A DNA stretch of 64,000 nt from Cytophagales bacterium (GTDB lineage: Bacteria; Bacteroidota; Bacteroidia; Cytophagales; Spirosomataceae), in assembly GCA_013298025.1 (NCBI GenBank), contig JAAFJE010000015.1:1-64000 (forward strand), read 5' to 3'. The notes below the pieces were generated by a model. That model was given only the letters and a program-made list of their open reading frames with translations. It did not search any database and was not told the DNA's origin. Both the position numbers and the translations under genes were made by a program. Every line of letters starts with the position of its first letter. Positions within the stretch are counted from its first letter, which is position 1. This document shows, one piece after another, positions 27,253 to 36,422 of the stretch.

Positions 27253-30200
27253 CTAGAATTTTACGTCAAGTCCAAACGACCATGTGCGTGCTTGTGGATA
27301 TACGCCACGGTCAACACCTGTGTCGAGGATACCGCCCGGAATTTCGGGGTCATAGCCCGAATAACGGGTGAAAGTATAAGCATTTTTCACTTGTGCGTAC
27401 AGGCGTATCTTGCTGAAAACTTTGTTGGGTGTCAAACGACTAGGCAAGGTATAGCCAAGTTGAACGTTTTTAATTTTTATAAAAGAGCCATCTTCTACGT
27501 AGCGGTCGGAAACCCTAATATTGCTATTGGCATCGACAAAGGAGAAACGAGGACGAGTAGCGTCGTTGGTTGAGCCTTCGCCTGTCCAGCGACCCAATAC
27601 ACTGCGGGCTTTGTTAGAATAAATGGCATTTCTCTCATAAGCACGATACACGTCGTTGCCTACAGAAGCGTAGGTAAACATGGTAAAATCGAAGTTTTTG
27701 AGGCTCAAACTCAAGTTCCATCCCATCGTAAAATCAGGGAAAGGATTGCCAATCACAGTTTTATCGAGGTCGGTAATTTTTCCATCTTGGTTGATGTCCA
27801 CAAAACGAATATCGCCGGGTACAGCCCCTGTTTGGGTAGGTGCTTCGCTGATTTGGGCAGCATTTTGAAATAAACCTGCGGTTTTGAAACCATAGAAATA
27901 GCCCGGTGCATAGCCTTGTTGGAAACGGGTCACGTTTTGCGATTGTCCGTTGAAATAATAGCCTCCCGGAATAATCGCCGTGCCGTCTGAGTTGGTTGCC
28001 GTTACAAGGTTTTTGGCTGTAGTAAAGGTCACATTAGTACTTAATTGTCCTTGTTTGCCAATGGCGTGTGTAAAGCCCAAATTCAGGTCGATACCGCTAC
28101 TTTTAGTCGAGCCGATGTTGGCAGTAGGGGCTGCGGCCGCTCCCAAATACAAAGAAATAGAAGGCGTAAACAGCAACCCATCCACCGATTTATCAAAGTA
28201 ATCAGCCGAAAGCGACCAATGTTTTCCTACTCTAATATCGAAGCCTACATTGCTTTGGATTTGTTTTTCCCAGCGTAAAGTGGTATTGGCATAAGAGCCA
28301 ACAGTAGAGCCACTTACAAAAGAATTTCCGAAAGTATAACCATTGCTATTGGCATCGCCAGCGTAGCTTGGTCCACCCGAAATAATACCCACATATTGCG
28401 GACTCACGTTTTCGTTACCGATAGTTCCGTAGCTTCCTCTGATTTTAAGGTAATCAATCAAGTCCACGTTGAAAAAATCTTCGTTAGAAACCACCCAGCC
28501 CAACGAGCCAGCGTAGAAATTGGCAAATTTATTATCAATTCCGAAGGCATAAGAACCATCTCTTCGGGCTGAAAACGATACCAAGTATTTATCTTTCCAA
28601 TCGTAGTTGATACGGCCAAAGTACGAAAGGTTTTTACGAAAATACTGGCTATTGCCCATGGTTACAGCATTGACGTTATCGGCGGTATTGATGCCCGTAG
28701 CAGCCGTGATGTCGGCAAAATCCCATGAGTTAAAAGGCACATCTTGGCGAGAACCGTTGGTTTCGTCACCAGCGATTTTAGCCAACGAAAAGCCTAGTAC
28801 TGTTTCAAAATGATGTTGGTCGGCAAGCGTAAAATTGTATGTTCCAAATGTTTCAAAAGTATAAGTATTGTCGGTTCTTTTCGATTCATATACGCTATTG
28901 TGGCGACCTGTAACGGTAGAGCCATCGGCGTTCATGGTATTTTCAACGTTGAGTGGGCCATAAAAAACCAAGGGCGTAAACGACTTGAAGGTATTGTTCC
29001 AGTTGGTATAGCCAAAGCGAGAAGCCAAGGTTAGGTTTTTGATTACTTCGTATTGTAATTCTAATTTCCCATACCATTTGTTGCCATTGCTTTGGTTGTA
29101 GTTGTTGTCGAGTTTGGTTAATGGATTAAAAATTTCAGAAAGTAATAAATTACTAAAACCATATTTACCCACGGTATTGGATACATTGTTGTAAATAGGT
29201 ACAGTTGGGTCGAAGTTGAGGGCACTGCCTATGATAGAGTTGAAGGAGTTTTCTTGTACACCCACACTTTGAATATTGACAAAACTTGTATTGGACAACA
29301 ATTTCACTTTTTTACTCAATTGAAAAGTGAGGTTAGACGTAAAATTGAGTCGATTGAAATTTGAGTTTTTTCCTCCACCCACAATACCATCTTGCCCTGT
29401 GTAGCCACCCGAAACAAAGTATTGCACTTGCTCGCTACCACCTCTGACCGAAACATTATGCGATTGTAAAGGAGCTTCTTTAAAAATTTGTTTTTGCCAG
29501 TCTGTACCAACACCTACCGCAGACAAATCTTTGAAAATCAATCCTCCACCCGACAAAGTGCTACCTTCATTCAGCAAGGCGGCATATTCGGTTGCATTGA
29601 GTACGCCAATGGTATTCATCACTTGTTGTACACCGTAGTTGGTACTAAAACTCACCTCTGCTTTTTGGTTTTTTGCTCCGTTTTTCGTTGTTACAACAAT
29701 CACGCCATTGCCTCCTTTCACCCCATAAATGGCTGTAGTAGCGGCATCTTTCAATACGTTCATCGACTCTATATCGGCGGCATTGATGGCGTTGAGGTCA
29801 TTGAGTGTTTGTGGCACACCGTCGATAATCACCACGGGGTCTGTACCCGAAAAAGAAGGAATACCTCTGATAAGCACCGTTGGTTTTGAACCAGGCGAGC
29901 CATTAGAAATCACCGTTACGCCCGAAGCTCTTCCTTGCAAGGCATCTTCAGGGCGAACAGGACGCAACCGCTCGATGTCGGCCGCTTTTACAGTAGCGAT
30001 TGCCCCAGAAACATTGGTTACTTTCTGCGTACCATAGCCCACCACTATCACTTCGTTGAGGTTTTTGGTATCGGGATTAAGGCTAATGTTGACCACCGCA
30101 CGATTGCCTACGGTTACTTCTGCCTTGATATACCCTACTGACGAAACCACCAACACGGCTTTTTCGTTGGGAACAACCAGACTGTAGTTTCCGTTTTCGT

Positions 30201-30711
30201 CCGAAACAGTGCCTTGGCTCGTACCTTTGATGGCAATGCTTGCCCCCGGAATACCGTCGCCTTTTTCGGCATCCGTGATTTTCCCTTTAATGCTTTGGGC
30301 AAGGGCGTTGTCGGTAGCATTGCTCGTTTCCGAAAAAACAGCTTCGGCACTCAAACGTTTGAGTAATATTTTTCTGTCCACCACTTCATACGAAAGTTTT
30401 AGGGGACTAAGCAGGTTATCTAGTAAAATTGAAAGTTTTTCTTTTTTAGCACTGATACTCACCTTTCTACCCGAAGCAATCAATTGCGGGCTATACATAA
30501 ATTTCACATGAGCCTCTTGTTCGAGTGTTTCTAACACCTTTTCAAACGATTGGTTGGAAGAGATAATACTCACCTTTTGGTCGAGTAAATCTTGAGCTTT
30601 GACATTCCCAGCGTTGGCAATAGAAATGCACAACACCGAGATAAGCATCTGCACGAAGGAGATTCGCATAATCTTGATAGGAATCTTAGTGAATTGTCGT
30701 TTTTTTGACAT
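27253..30711 (-). CDS. SusC/RagA family TonB-dependent transporter with STN domain
   Basis: 1152 residues from ATG 30711; the frame reaches 30762 but this ATG precedes the signal region. Order: signal peptide (about 20-40, VQMLISVLCISIANA), STN/secretin-TonB signalling domain (about 45-120), carboxypeptidase-like module (GKITDAEKGDGIPGASIAIKG), plug domain (VVIIDGVPQTLNDLNAIN), then the 22-strand barrel. The STN domain means this transporter signals to a FecR anti-sigma factor, which is encoded just upstream. It imports oligosaccharides captured by SusD, probably beta-glucan fragments given the GH16 gene. Confidence 0.96.
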   Translation of the reverse strand: MSKKRQFTKIPIKIMRISFVQMLISVLCISIANAGNVKAQDLLDQKVSIISSNQSFEKVLETLEQEAHVKFMYSPQLIASGRKVSISAKKEKLSILLDNLLSPLKLSYEVVDRKILLKRLSAEAVFSETSNATDNALAQSIKGKITDAEKGDGIPGASIAIKGTSQGTVSDENGNYSLVVPNEKAVLVVSSVGYIKAEVTVGNRAVVNISLNPDTKNLNEVIVVGYGTQKVTNVSGAIATVKAADIERLRPVRPEDALQGRASGVTVISNGSPGSKPTVLIRGIPSFSGTDPVVIIDGVPQTLNDLNAINAADIESMNVLKDAATTAIYGVKGGNGVIVVTTKNGAKNQKAEVSFSTNYGVQQVMNTIGVLNATEYAALLNEGSTLSGGGLIFKDLSAVGVGTDWQKQIFKEAPLQSHNVSVRGGSEQVQYFVSGGYTGQDGIVGGGKNSNFNRLNFTSNLTFQLSKKVKLLSNTSFVNIQSVGVQENSFNSIIGSALNFDPTVPIYNNVSNTVGKYGFSNLLLSEIFNPLTKLDNNYNQSNGNKWYGKLELQYEVIKNLTLASRFGYTNWNNTFKSFTPLVFYGPLNVENTMNADGSTVTGRHNSVYESKRTDNTYTFETFGTYNFTLADQHHFETVLGFSLAKIAGDETNGSRQDVPFNSWDFADITAATGINTADNVNAVTMGNSQYFRKNLSYFGRINYDWKDKYLVSFSARRDGSYAFGIDNKFANFYAGSLGWVVSNEDFFNVDLIDYLKIRGSYGTIGNENVSPQYVGIISGGPSYAGDANSNGYTFGNSFVSGSTVGSYANTTLRWEKQIQSNVGFDIRVGKHWSLSADYFDKSVDGLLFTPSISLYLGAAAAPTANIGSTKSSGIDLNLGFTHAIGKQGQLSTNVTFTTAKNLVTATNSDGTAIIPGGYYFNGQSQNVTRFQQGYAPGYFYGFKTAGLFQNAAQISEAPTQTGAVPGDIRFVDINQDGKITDLDKTVIGNPFPDFTMGWNLSLSLKNFDFTMFTYASVGNDVYRAYERNAIYSNKARSVLGRWTGEGSTNDATRPRFSFVDANSNIRVSDRYVEDGSFIKIKNVQLGYTLPSRLTPNKVFSKIRLYAQVKNAYTFTRYSGYDPEIPGGILDTGVDRGVYPQARTWSFGLDVKF

Positions 30712-30807
30712 AATTTTGATTGGTTGGTTGAAAAAACTGACATAAAGCATCCTGTCCATCAAGAATCTTGATGAAAAAAGCCTGAGAAACTTTAGGATGT
30801 ACTATAA

Positions 30808-30842
30808 AGTCGATGGTGTTGGTAGCACCGTCGGCTTTTTTT
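30808..30842. terminator. Hairpin between fecR and susC
   Basis: AGTCGATGGTG (30808-30818) pairs with CACCGTCGGCT (30826-30836) through G-T pairs, with seven T after it on the plus strand. On the minus strand it lies between fecR and susC and could separate the regulator from the transport operon. Confidence 0.5.
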
Positions 30843-30951
30843 ATGGGTAATAGATTATTACCTATTACTTACTTGGAGGAGATTTCGATTTATAGAAAAT
30901 AGACATAGTTAAAATTTGGTTTTTAGATTGTTTTTAAGATTGCTTTGAAAA

Positions 30952-32049
30952 TTAATTGCAAGGCTTGCCTTGAATCACAATGGTATTATCGTGGATTTCG
31001 TAAGAAGCTTCAATGACCTCACAAATCAGGCGAATTTTTTCGTACAAAGGCTCGTCACCAAGCGATGCCGTAAGCTCACAGGCTTTCATTTGCTCTTCAT
31101 TGTACTCAATTTCAACATGATACGTTTCTTCTAACGTGTGAAAAACCGTAGCCAAAGGTGTATGTTTAAACTCAAATAGCTGTGTTTGGATAGTCGGTAG
31201 GGCTTGCAAAACTTCTGTACTTGGCAAAGATTTTTGCAAGGCAAGTTGGGTACGAAGCAAGGTTGCTTGCTGATGTGGCAACAAAGTGGCTTGCAGCACT
31301 TCTTTTTGGCTTTGAGATTTATGGGTATAAACCCACACTTTACCCGTTTTTACAATTACTTCAACTTGGGCATCCTGGTCGAATGCTTTTATCGTAAAAC
31401 TTGTGCCTAATACTTTTGTTATCAATTCATTAGCATATACGTAAAAAGGCTTTTTCGGATTTTTTGCCACTTCAAAAAATGCTTCTCCCGACAGCACAAC
31501 CTTGCGAGCGGTATCGTCGAAAGTCGTTGGATAACTCAAACGGCTATGAGGCTGTAGCAATACCGAGCTACCATCTTCGAGCGTAATGAGCATCGCCTGA
31601 CTTCCCGTATTTACTTGCTCGAATACTTTTTGGGCAGGTACAACTTGGGCTACCGTTTGAAGGTACAATTCGGAAGGCTGGTGGCGTACACGCAAATAGA
31701 CAATCCATGCAAGACCGATGAGCAAGGCCATACTCGCAGCCCAAGCAATGGTTTGTTTGGTGAAAAGTTTGATGCGGCGAGGTGGTTGCTTTTGGGCTTC
31801 TTTTTGATTGGCAGCAGCTACGATTTCGGCTACCGCTACGACGATTTCGTTATCCGAAATTTCGTTTTGGGCATTGCGGAGCGTCCATACGGTTTTTTTA
31901 GCTAAAGCAATTGTGGGTGCTTGTTCGGGGTGGTCTTTGAGCCATTGTGTCCAAAACGCATTGGCAAGCGTATTGGGTTGCAAAACCCATTCCCGAAAGA
32001 AATCGTCCATTGCAAAGTCGTTAGCCGTAAAATTTCTGTAATCTAACAT
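30952..32049 (-). CDS. FecR family anti-sigma factor
   Basis: 365 residues. Cytoplasmic N-terminus (about 1-90), one membrane helix (WAASMALLIGLAWIVYL, about 95-112), periplasmic FecR domain (about 145-245, DGSSVLLQPHSRLSYP) and a C-terminal DUF4974-like domain (FEFKHTPLATVFHTLEETYHVEIEY). It should sense the loaded SusC through the STN domain and release an ECF sigma factor. The usual sigma gene is not next to it within this window. Confidence 0.93.
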   Translation of the reverse strand: MLDYRNFTANDFAMDDFFREWVLQPNTLANAFWTQWLKDHPEQAPTIALAKKTVWTLRNAQNEISDNEIVVAVAEIVAAANQKEAQKQPPRRIKLFTKQTIAWAASMALLIGLAWIVYLRVRHQPSELYLQTVAQVVPAQKVFEQVNTGSQAMLITLEDGSSVLLQPHSRLSYPTTFDDTARKVVLSGEAFFEVAKNPKKPFYVYANELITKVLGTSFTIKAFDQDAQVEVIVKTGKVWVYTHKSQSQKEVLQATLLPHQQATLLRTQLALQKSLPSTEVLQALPTIQTQLFEFKHTPLATVFHTLEETYHVEIEYNEEQMKACELTASLGDEPLYEKIRLICEVIEASYEIHDNTIVIQGKPCN

Positions 32050-32532
32050 AGAATAACTTGTATTTTTTTGCCCTATGCTAGAAATAGCCCGCTACTTGGC
32101 CTAGATACTCACTTTTGTTAATATTTTTTTTGAAAAAGGTCAATTTGATTGCAAGGCTCTATTGGATGCCGTCCTAAAGAACGTAAATCTTCCAACACTA
32201 ACTTAACAAGTCCTGAAAAGAAAGGAGCTTAAATACAGCCACTTAGGAAAAGCAATTTAAACATATCAGATGTTTTAAAATACACAAATTTATAAAAGTG
32301 CTGGTCTGAAAATCCCACAGTCAAAATTTATTGACAATTGTTAAAATTCACACTGTAACACTACCACACATAATTACCGACGAAATGATAAACCTAAACT
32401 TTCCAAAAGAAAAATTAAGCAGCGATACGATATGCAATGAGGTTTTATCGTTTCAAATAGATAAACGAAACGATAAAACCTCTCAGAAGTTAGGTAGCAA
32501 AACAAGGCATTTGAGGTAGATAATGCCTGGTG
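32050..32532. other. Intergenic region upstream of fecR, no sigma gene
   Basis: 483 bases with no convincing gene; a 62-codon open frame at 32331-32519 has no features. It contains a long perfect hairpin at 32439-32482. Confidence 0.5.
32439..32482. other. Perfect 16-bp inverted repeat
   Basis: GAGGTTTTATCGTTTC (32439-32454) and GAAACGATAAAACCTC (32467-32482) pair without mismatch over a 12-base loop. No T tract follows on either strand. It lies 51 bases downstream of the M28 peptidase stop and may be its transcript end. Confidence 0.55.
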
Positions 32533-33537
32533 TTATTCTTGGTAGAGCGTCGTAAGAACGGTTTGCCCCACGGCTTTCAAGGTTTTTTTGTCAATCACCT
32601 GCATATTGTCGTCGTGCGTATGGTGATAACTACCAAAGGTTTTAGGGTCGTTTGGTCGAAGTTCTACAATATCTATCATTTGAATCTTGCCTACTTCATT
32701 CACAAAAACGTGGTCATCGGTAAGTCCGCCAGCATCGTGGTCGATAAACAGTGAGCCATAGCCAAGGCGGTTGGCAATGTCCCATACATTGCGTACAATC
32801 AGAGGGGCATACTGCATAGACATTCCTTCGTGTGGAAACACTGCTCCTTTAGCTCCTACCATATCGAGCAAGATACCATAGTATGCTTGGTAATTGTCTT
32901 TGTGCTTATGTGCCGCCCAATACTGCGAGCCCAAGCACCACCATACTTTATCAGAACTTGGGGCATCGTAGCCTTCTGGTTCGCCCGTGTCTTCGGCATC
33001 GAATAGTACAAAGTCGATGCCTACGTTGGGTTTGGTTTGTGCCGTATGAATAGCCCTTGCTATTTCCAACAAAATGCCTACGCCACTAGCACCGTCGTTG
33101 GCACCGTCGATGGGTTTGTTTTTATCGGTATCGTCTTTGTCGGCTATAGAGCGAGCATCCCAGTGAGCTGCCAACATAATGCGTTTGGTAGCAGTAGGGT
33201 TGATACTGCCAATAATATTGACGGCTTTGAGTTGTTTGCCATCGTAGGTAGTAGCCGTAAAGGGTTGTTCGGTTACTTCACATCCAAATTTTTTGAATTG
33301 GGCTACGAGCCAATTGGCACAAGCCCGGTGGGCTGCGGTATTGGGTACTCGTGGACCAAAGGCTACTTGGGCATCTACAAAATGATACGCCGAGTCGGCG
33401 TTGAAATCGGGGGCAGCTACAAGAGGCGTTTCGGTACTGGTACTGGTTTCTGACGATTGGCAAGACTTGAAATACACGGCCACGCCCGAAAGTAAAAATA
33501 TGCCTAGGAGTCCTAAAGCAATGGTTGATTTTTTCAT
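32533..33537 (-). CDS. M28 family zinc peptidase / glutaminyl cyclase-like lipoprotein
   Basis: 334 residues with lipoprotein-type signal (LLGIFLLSGVAVYFKSC). Zinc ligands are visible as LAAHWDAR (His, about 145), DGANDGASG (Asp), DAEDTGEPEG (Glu) and HTHDDN (His, near 315). The size and motif spacing resemble bacterial glutaminyl-peptide cyclotransferases, which form N-terminal pyroglutamate on exported proteins; aminopeptidase activity is the alternative. Four bases separate it from mutL, so they are co-transcribed. Confidence 0.85.
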   Translation of the reverse strand: MKKSTIALGLLGIFLLSGVAVYFKSCQSSETSTSTETPLVAAPDFNADSAYHFVDAQVAFGPRVPNTAAHRACANWLVAQFKKFGCEVTEQPFTATTYDGKQLKAVNIIGSINPTATKRIMLAAHWDARSIADKDDTDKNKPIDGANDGASGVGILLEIARAIHTAQTKPNVGIDFVLFDAEDTGEPEGYDAPSSDKVWWCLGSQYWAAHKHKDNYQAYYGILLDMVGAKGAVFPHEGMSMQYAPLIVRNVWDIANRLGYGSLFIDHDAGGLTDDHVFVNEVGKIQMIDIVELRPNDPKTFGSYHHTHDDNMQVIDKKTLKAVGQTVLTTLYQE

Positions 33538-33540
33538 GAA

Positions 33541-35436
33541 TTATTTTTCAAATAAATGTGCGATGTCGGTTAAACTCAAAATTTTCATCGTTACAGCACC
33601 ACTGGGGGCATAACTTGGCGTTGACGAAGCAAAGAGTTGTTCTACCAACGTATTCATTTCTTGATTGGTCAAACGACTGGTGCCAAATCGACCAGCCGAG
33701 CGTTTGGCCATCGAACGGGCTAAATTTTCGGTTTGGTCAATCGACAACTCCGAAGCGTTGCGTTTGAATTGGTCTAACAAACCTTCTATCATTTCTTGCT
33801 CGTTTTCGTCGGGCGAATCGGCAGGAATACCGTTGATGACAAAAGCATTTGGTCCAATTACACTCAGGTCGAAGCCCAAAGCTTTGATGTCGTCTTGGAT
33901 AGATTGCAAGAGGTGGAAATCGCCAGGCGATAAATTAACGGTTGTTGGAAATAAAAGTTGTTGCGATGCACCGTTATTCTTTTGCAAATGTTGTTTGAAT
34001 CGTTCATACAAAATACGCTCATAAGCGGCACGCTGGTCGATGAGCAACATACCCGATTTTACCTGCGAAATGATATAGCGGTTATGAATCTGAAAAGTGG
34101 TGGCTTCGGCATCTTGTGTGCCATGCTGTGGCCGCACGGCTGAAAGTTCGTTGGCTTTGCTTTTCATTGTAAAAGGCTGTGGGCTGTCGGTTTCGAAGCC
34201 TAAGTTTCCTTGCTGATGGGCTGTGTTTCGTTCAAAGTCGTCGGTCGAATGGTTGAGTCCTTCGTATAGTTTATTCCAGTGGCTCAGGTTCGTTTTTTCT
34301 CTGGGCGAACTTTCGGTACGGGTAAAATTATTGCTTGTATTGTTTACGTCGTTGTTTGCCTTGCTCGGAATAGTGGCAGAAGGATTGAATGTAAAAAACT
34401 GATTAGAATAGTTGATGTCTGTTTCAAAGTCTAACGAAGGCGTGAGGTTATGCTGGCTCATGGCTCTTCTTACGGCCGCTTGCACAATGGCATATACGGT
34501 ACGCTCATCGTCGAATTTGATTTCGGTCTTGGTTGGATGTACGTTGATGTCGATATGAACGGGGTCTATTTCTATAAACAGCACATAGAAAGGGTGCGTT
34601 CCTTCGGGAATGAGTTCCTCGAAAGCCGACATCACCGCATGGTTGAGATAACTATTTTTGATAAAACGATTATTGACAAAAAAGAACTGCTCGCTGCGGT
34701 TTTTTTTGGCAAAATTGGGCTTGCCCACTACACCTCTTACGGTGACAAAGGGCGTTTCTTCTTCGCAAGAGGCCAATTGCTCACGGTAAGCCTTGCCAAA
34801 TAAATCGACGATTCGGCGGCTGAGTTTACCCGTCGATAGGTTGTACAATTCGGCATCGTTGTGGTACAAAGAAAAGCCTATATGCGGATTCGCCAAGGCT
34901 ACTCGCTGAAACTCTTCGATGATATGCCGCATTTCTACAGGGTTAGATTTCAGAAAGTTACGACGTGCAGGAACATTGTAAAAAAGGTTTTTTACCTGAA
35001 TGCTCGTGCCAACGGCGGTGGCGGTGGCTTCTTGTGCTTTTAGCTCGGAAGCTTCTATGCGTATAAGCGTACCAAGCTCTTCTATAGGGCGACGGGTTTT
35101 TAATTCTACCTGTGCTACCGCCGCAATAGAAGCCAAAGCTTCGCCTCTAAAGCCCATTGTACGAATTTTGAACAGGTCTTCGGAGGTACGAATTTTAGAG
35201 GTAGCGTGGCGTTCAAAGCATAAACGGGCATCGGTTTCAGACATTCCCTTGCCGTTGTCAATCACTTGAATCAGCGTTTTGCCCGCTTCTTTTACAAAAA
35301 GCTGTATGAGCGTTGCCTCTGCATCTATGGCATTTTCTAACAACTCCTTCACTACCGATGCAGGTCTTTGTACTACCTCACCAGCGGCAATCTGGTTCGC
35401 AATCGAATCAGGAAGCAGTTGAATTATATCTAACAT
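33541..35436 (-). CDS. mutL: DNA mismatch repair protein MutL
   Basis: 631 residues from ATG 35436 (a TTG three codons upstream is in frame). The GHKL ATPase motifs are clear: IANQIAAGEVVQRPASVVKE (motif I), DNGKGM (II) and TMGFRGEALASI (III). The C-terminal dimerisation domain starts about residue 440 with LLIDQRAAYERILYERF. That segment corresponds to the endonuclease motif DQHA(x2)E(x4)E with His replaced by Arg, and the usual C-terminal CPHGRP is not seen (PSYAPSGAVTM instead). Confidence 0.95.
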   Translation of the reverse strand: MLDIIQLLPDSIANQIAAGEVVQRPASVVKELLENAIDAEATLIQLFVKEAGKTLIQVIDNGKGMSETDARLCFERHATSKIRTSEDLFKIRTMGFRGEALASIAAVAQVELKTRRPIEELGTLIRIEASELKAQEATATAVGTSIQVKNLFYNVPARRNFLKSNPVEMRHIIEEFQRVALANPHIGFSLYHNDAELYNLSTGKLSRRIVDLFGKAYREQLASCEEETPFVTVRGVVGKPNFAKKNRSEQFFFVNNRFIKNSYLNHAVMSAFEELIPEGTHPFYVLFIEIDPVHIDINVHPTKTEIKFDDERTVYAIVQAAVRRAMSQHNLTPSLDFETDINYSNQFFTFNPSATIPSKANNDVNNTSNNFTRTESSPREKTNLSHWNKLYEGLNHSTDDFERNTAHQQGNLGFETDSPQPFTMKSKANELSAVRPQHGTQDAEATTFQIHNRYIISQVKSGMLLIDQRAAYERILYERFKQHLQKNNGASQQLLFPTTVNLSPGDFHLLQSIQDDIKALGFDLSVIGPNAFVINGIPADSPDENEQEMIEGLLDQFKRNASELSIDQTENLARSMAKRSAGRFGTSRLTNQEMNTLVEQLFASSTPSYAPSGAVTMKILSLTDIAHLFEK

Positions 35437-35707
35437 TTGTCTCAAGATTTACGCAGAAAAAAATATTTTTCTACTAGACATATCCCCAAGGCTATGCTTG
35501 TAGATTGGCGAAATTACTCTACTAAGTTCGGCATAAAGCCAAGTATTCCCAACAAAAAAAGGAAAATAAAACGGATTTTTGTCCAATGCTGATGATTTCT
35601 AGTCAAAAGAAAACTATTTTTGAGTAGTTTTTGTTAACGAAGGAAATCCATACCAACAGACAATCATTTTTAGGTTTTCTTCCTAATCCATTCAATTCCA
35701 ACGAAAG

Positions 35708-36298
35708 ATGTTACGTTCACAAATATTCATTTATACCGAATCGACTCCCAATCCAAACTCAATGAAGTTTGTCCTCAATTTCGAGTTAGCACCCGAAGGG
35801 GCTTCGTTCGATTACGCCTCGCCTGCCGAAGCCATCGTCGAAGGAAAACATTCGCCTTTGGCAGTCGAAATTTTTGGCTTTGATTTTGTTAAAAGAGTGT
35901 TCATTTCTTCCAACTTTGTGACTATCACCAAAGACGATAGTGCCAAATGGGAAGACGAGCTTTTTCAGCTTAAACAATTTTTGAAGAAATTTTTTGAAGA
36001 TAAAAAAGAGGTTTTTGCTCAAAGTACCATCACCTCGCATGAAAAGCCTCAAGCAACAGCCGACACCGATACAGTCATTAAAATCAAAGCGGTTTTAGAC
36101 GAATACGTAAGACCAGCCGTAGAATCTGATGGCGGAGCAATCAACTTTCATTCGTTTGAAGAAGGCACAGTAAAAGTGTTATTACAAGGCTCTTGTTCGG
36201 GTTGTCCGTCTTCGACCATGACCCTAAAAGCAGGTATCGAAAACCTCCTCACACGCCTTGTACCCGAAGTAAAAGAAGTGGTAGCCGAAGGCGTATAA
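35708..36298 (+). CDS. Nfu-type iron-sulfur cluster scaffold protein
   Basis: 196 residues. The N-terminal Nfu_N domain begins IYTESTPNPNSMKFVL; the C-terminal NifU-like domain (about 120-196) has VESDGGAINF and the cluster-binding CSGCPSST motif. It carries and delivers 4Fe-4S clusters to target enzymes. Monocistronic, with a perfect bidirectional terminator downstream. Confidence 0.94.
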   Translation: MLRSQIFIYTESTPNPNSMKFVLNFELAPEGASFDYASPAEAIVEGKHSPLAVEIFGFDFVKRVFISSNFVTITKDDSAKWEDELFQLKQFLKKFFEDKKEVFAQSTITSHEKPQATADTDTVIKIKAVLDEYVRPAVESDGGAINFHSFEEGTVKVLLQGSCSGCPSSTMTLKAGIENLLTRLVPEVKEVVAEGV

Positions 36299-36313
36299 GC
36301 TTTTTTGTTTTTT

Positions 36314-36364
36314 AAAATCACGGGTTCAATTTACTGATTTATAGCAAATTGAACCCGTGATTTT
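36314..36364. terminator. Bidirectional terminator, 19-bp perfect stem
   Basis: AAAATCACGGGTTCAATTT (36314-36332) pairs exactly with 36346-36364 over 13 bases; the stem ends in A and T runs that act as U tracts in both directions between the convergent Nfu and CobW-type genes. Confidence 0.8.
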
Positions 36365-36422
36365 CTTTTGCTTCCTAGCAAACTTCGAGTTTGTTCAAGG
36401 CTAATAGCCTATTATTTCTTTT

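Noticed and set aside
32331-32519. 62-codon open frame
   Set aside because: It contains the perfect inverted repeat and shows no protein features.
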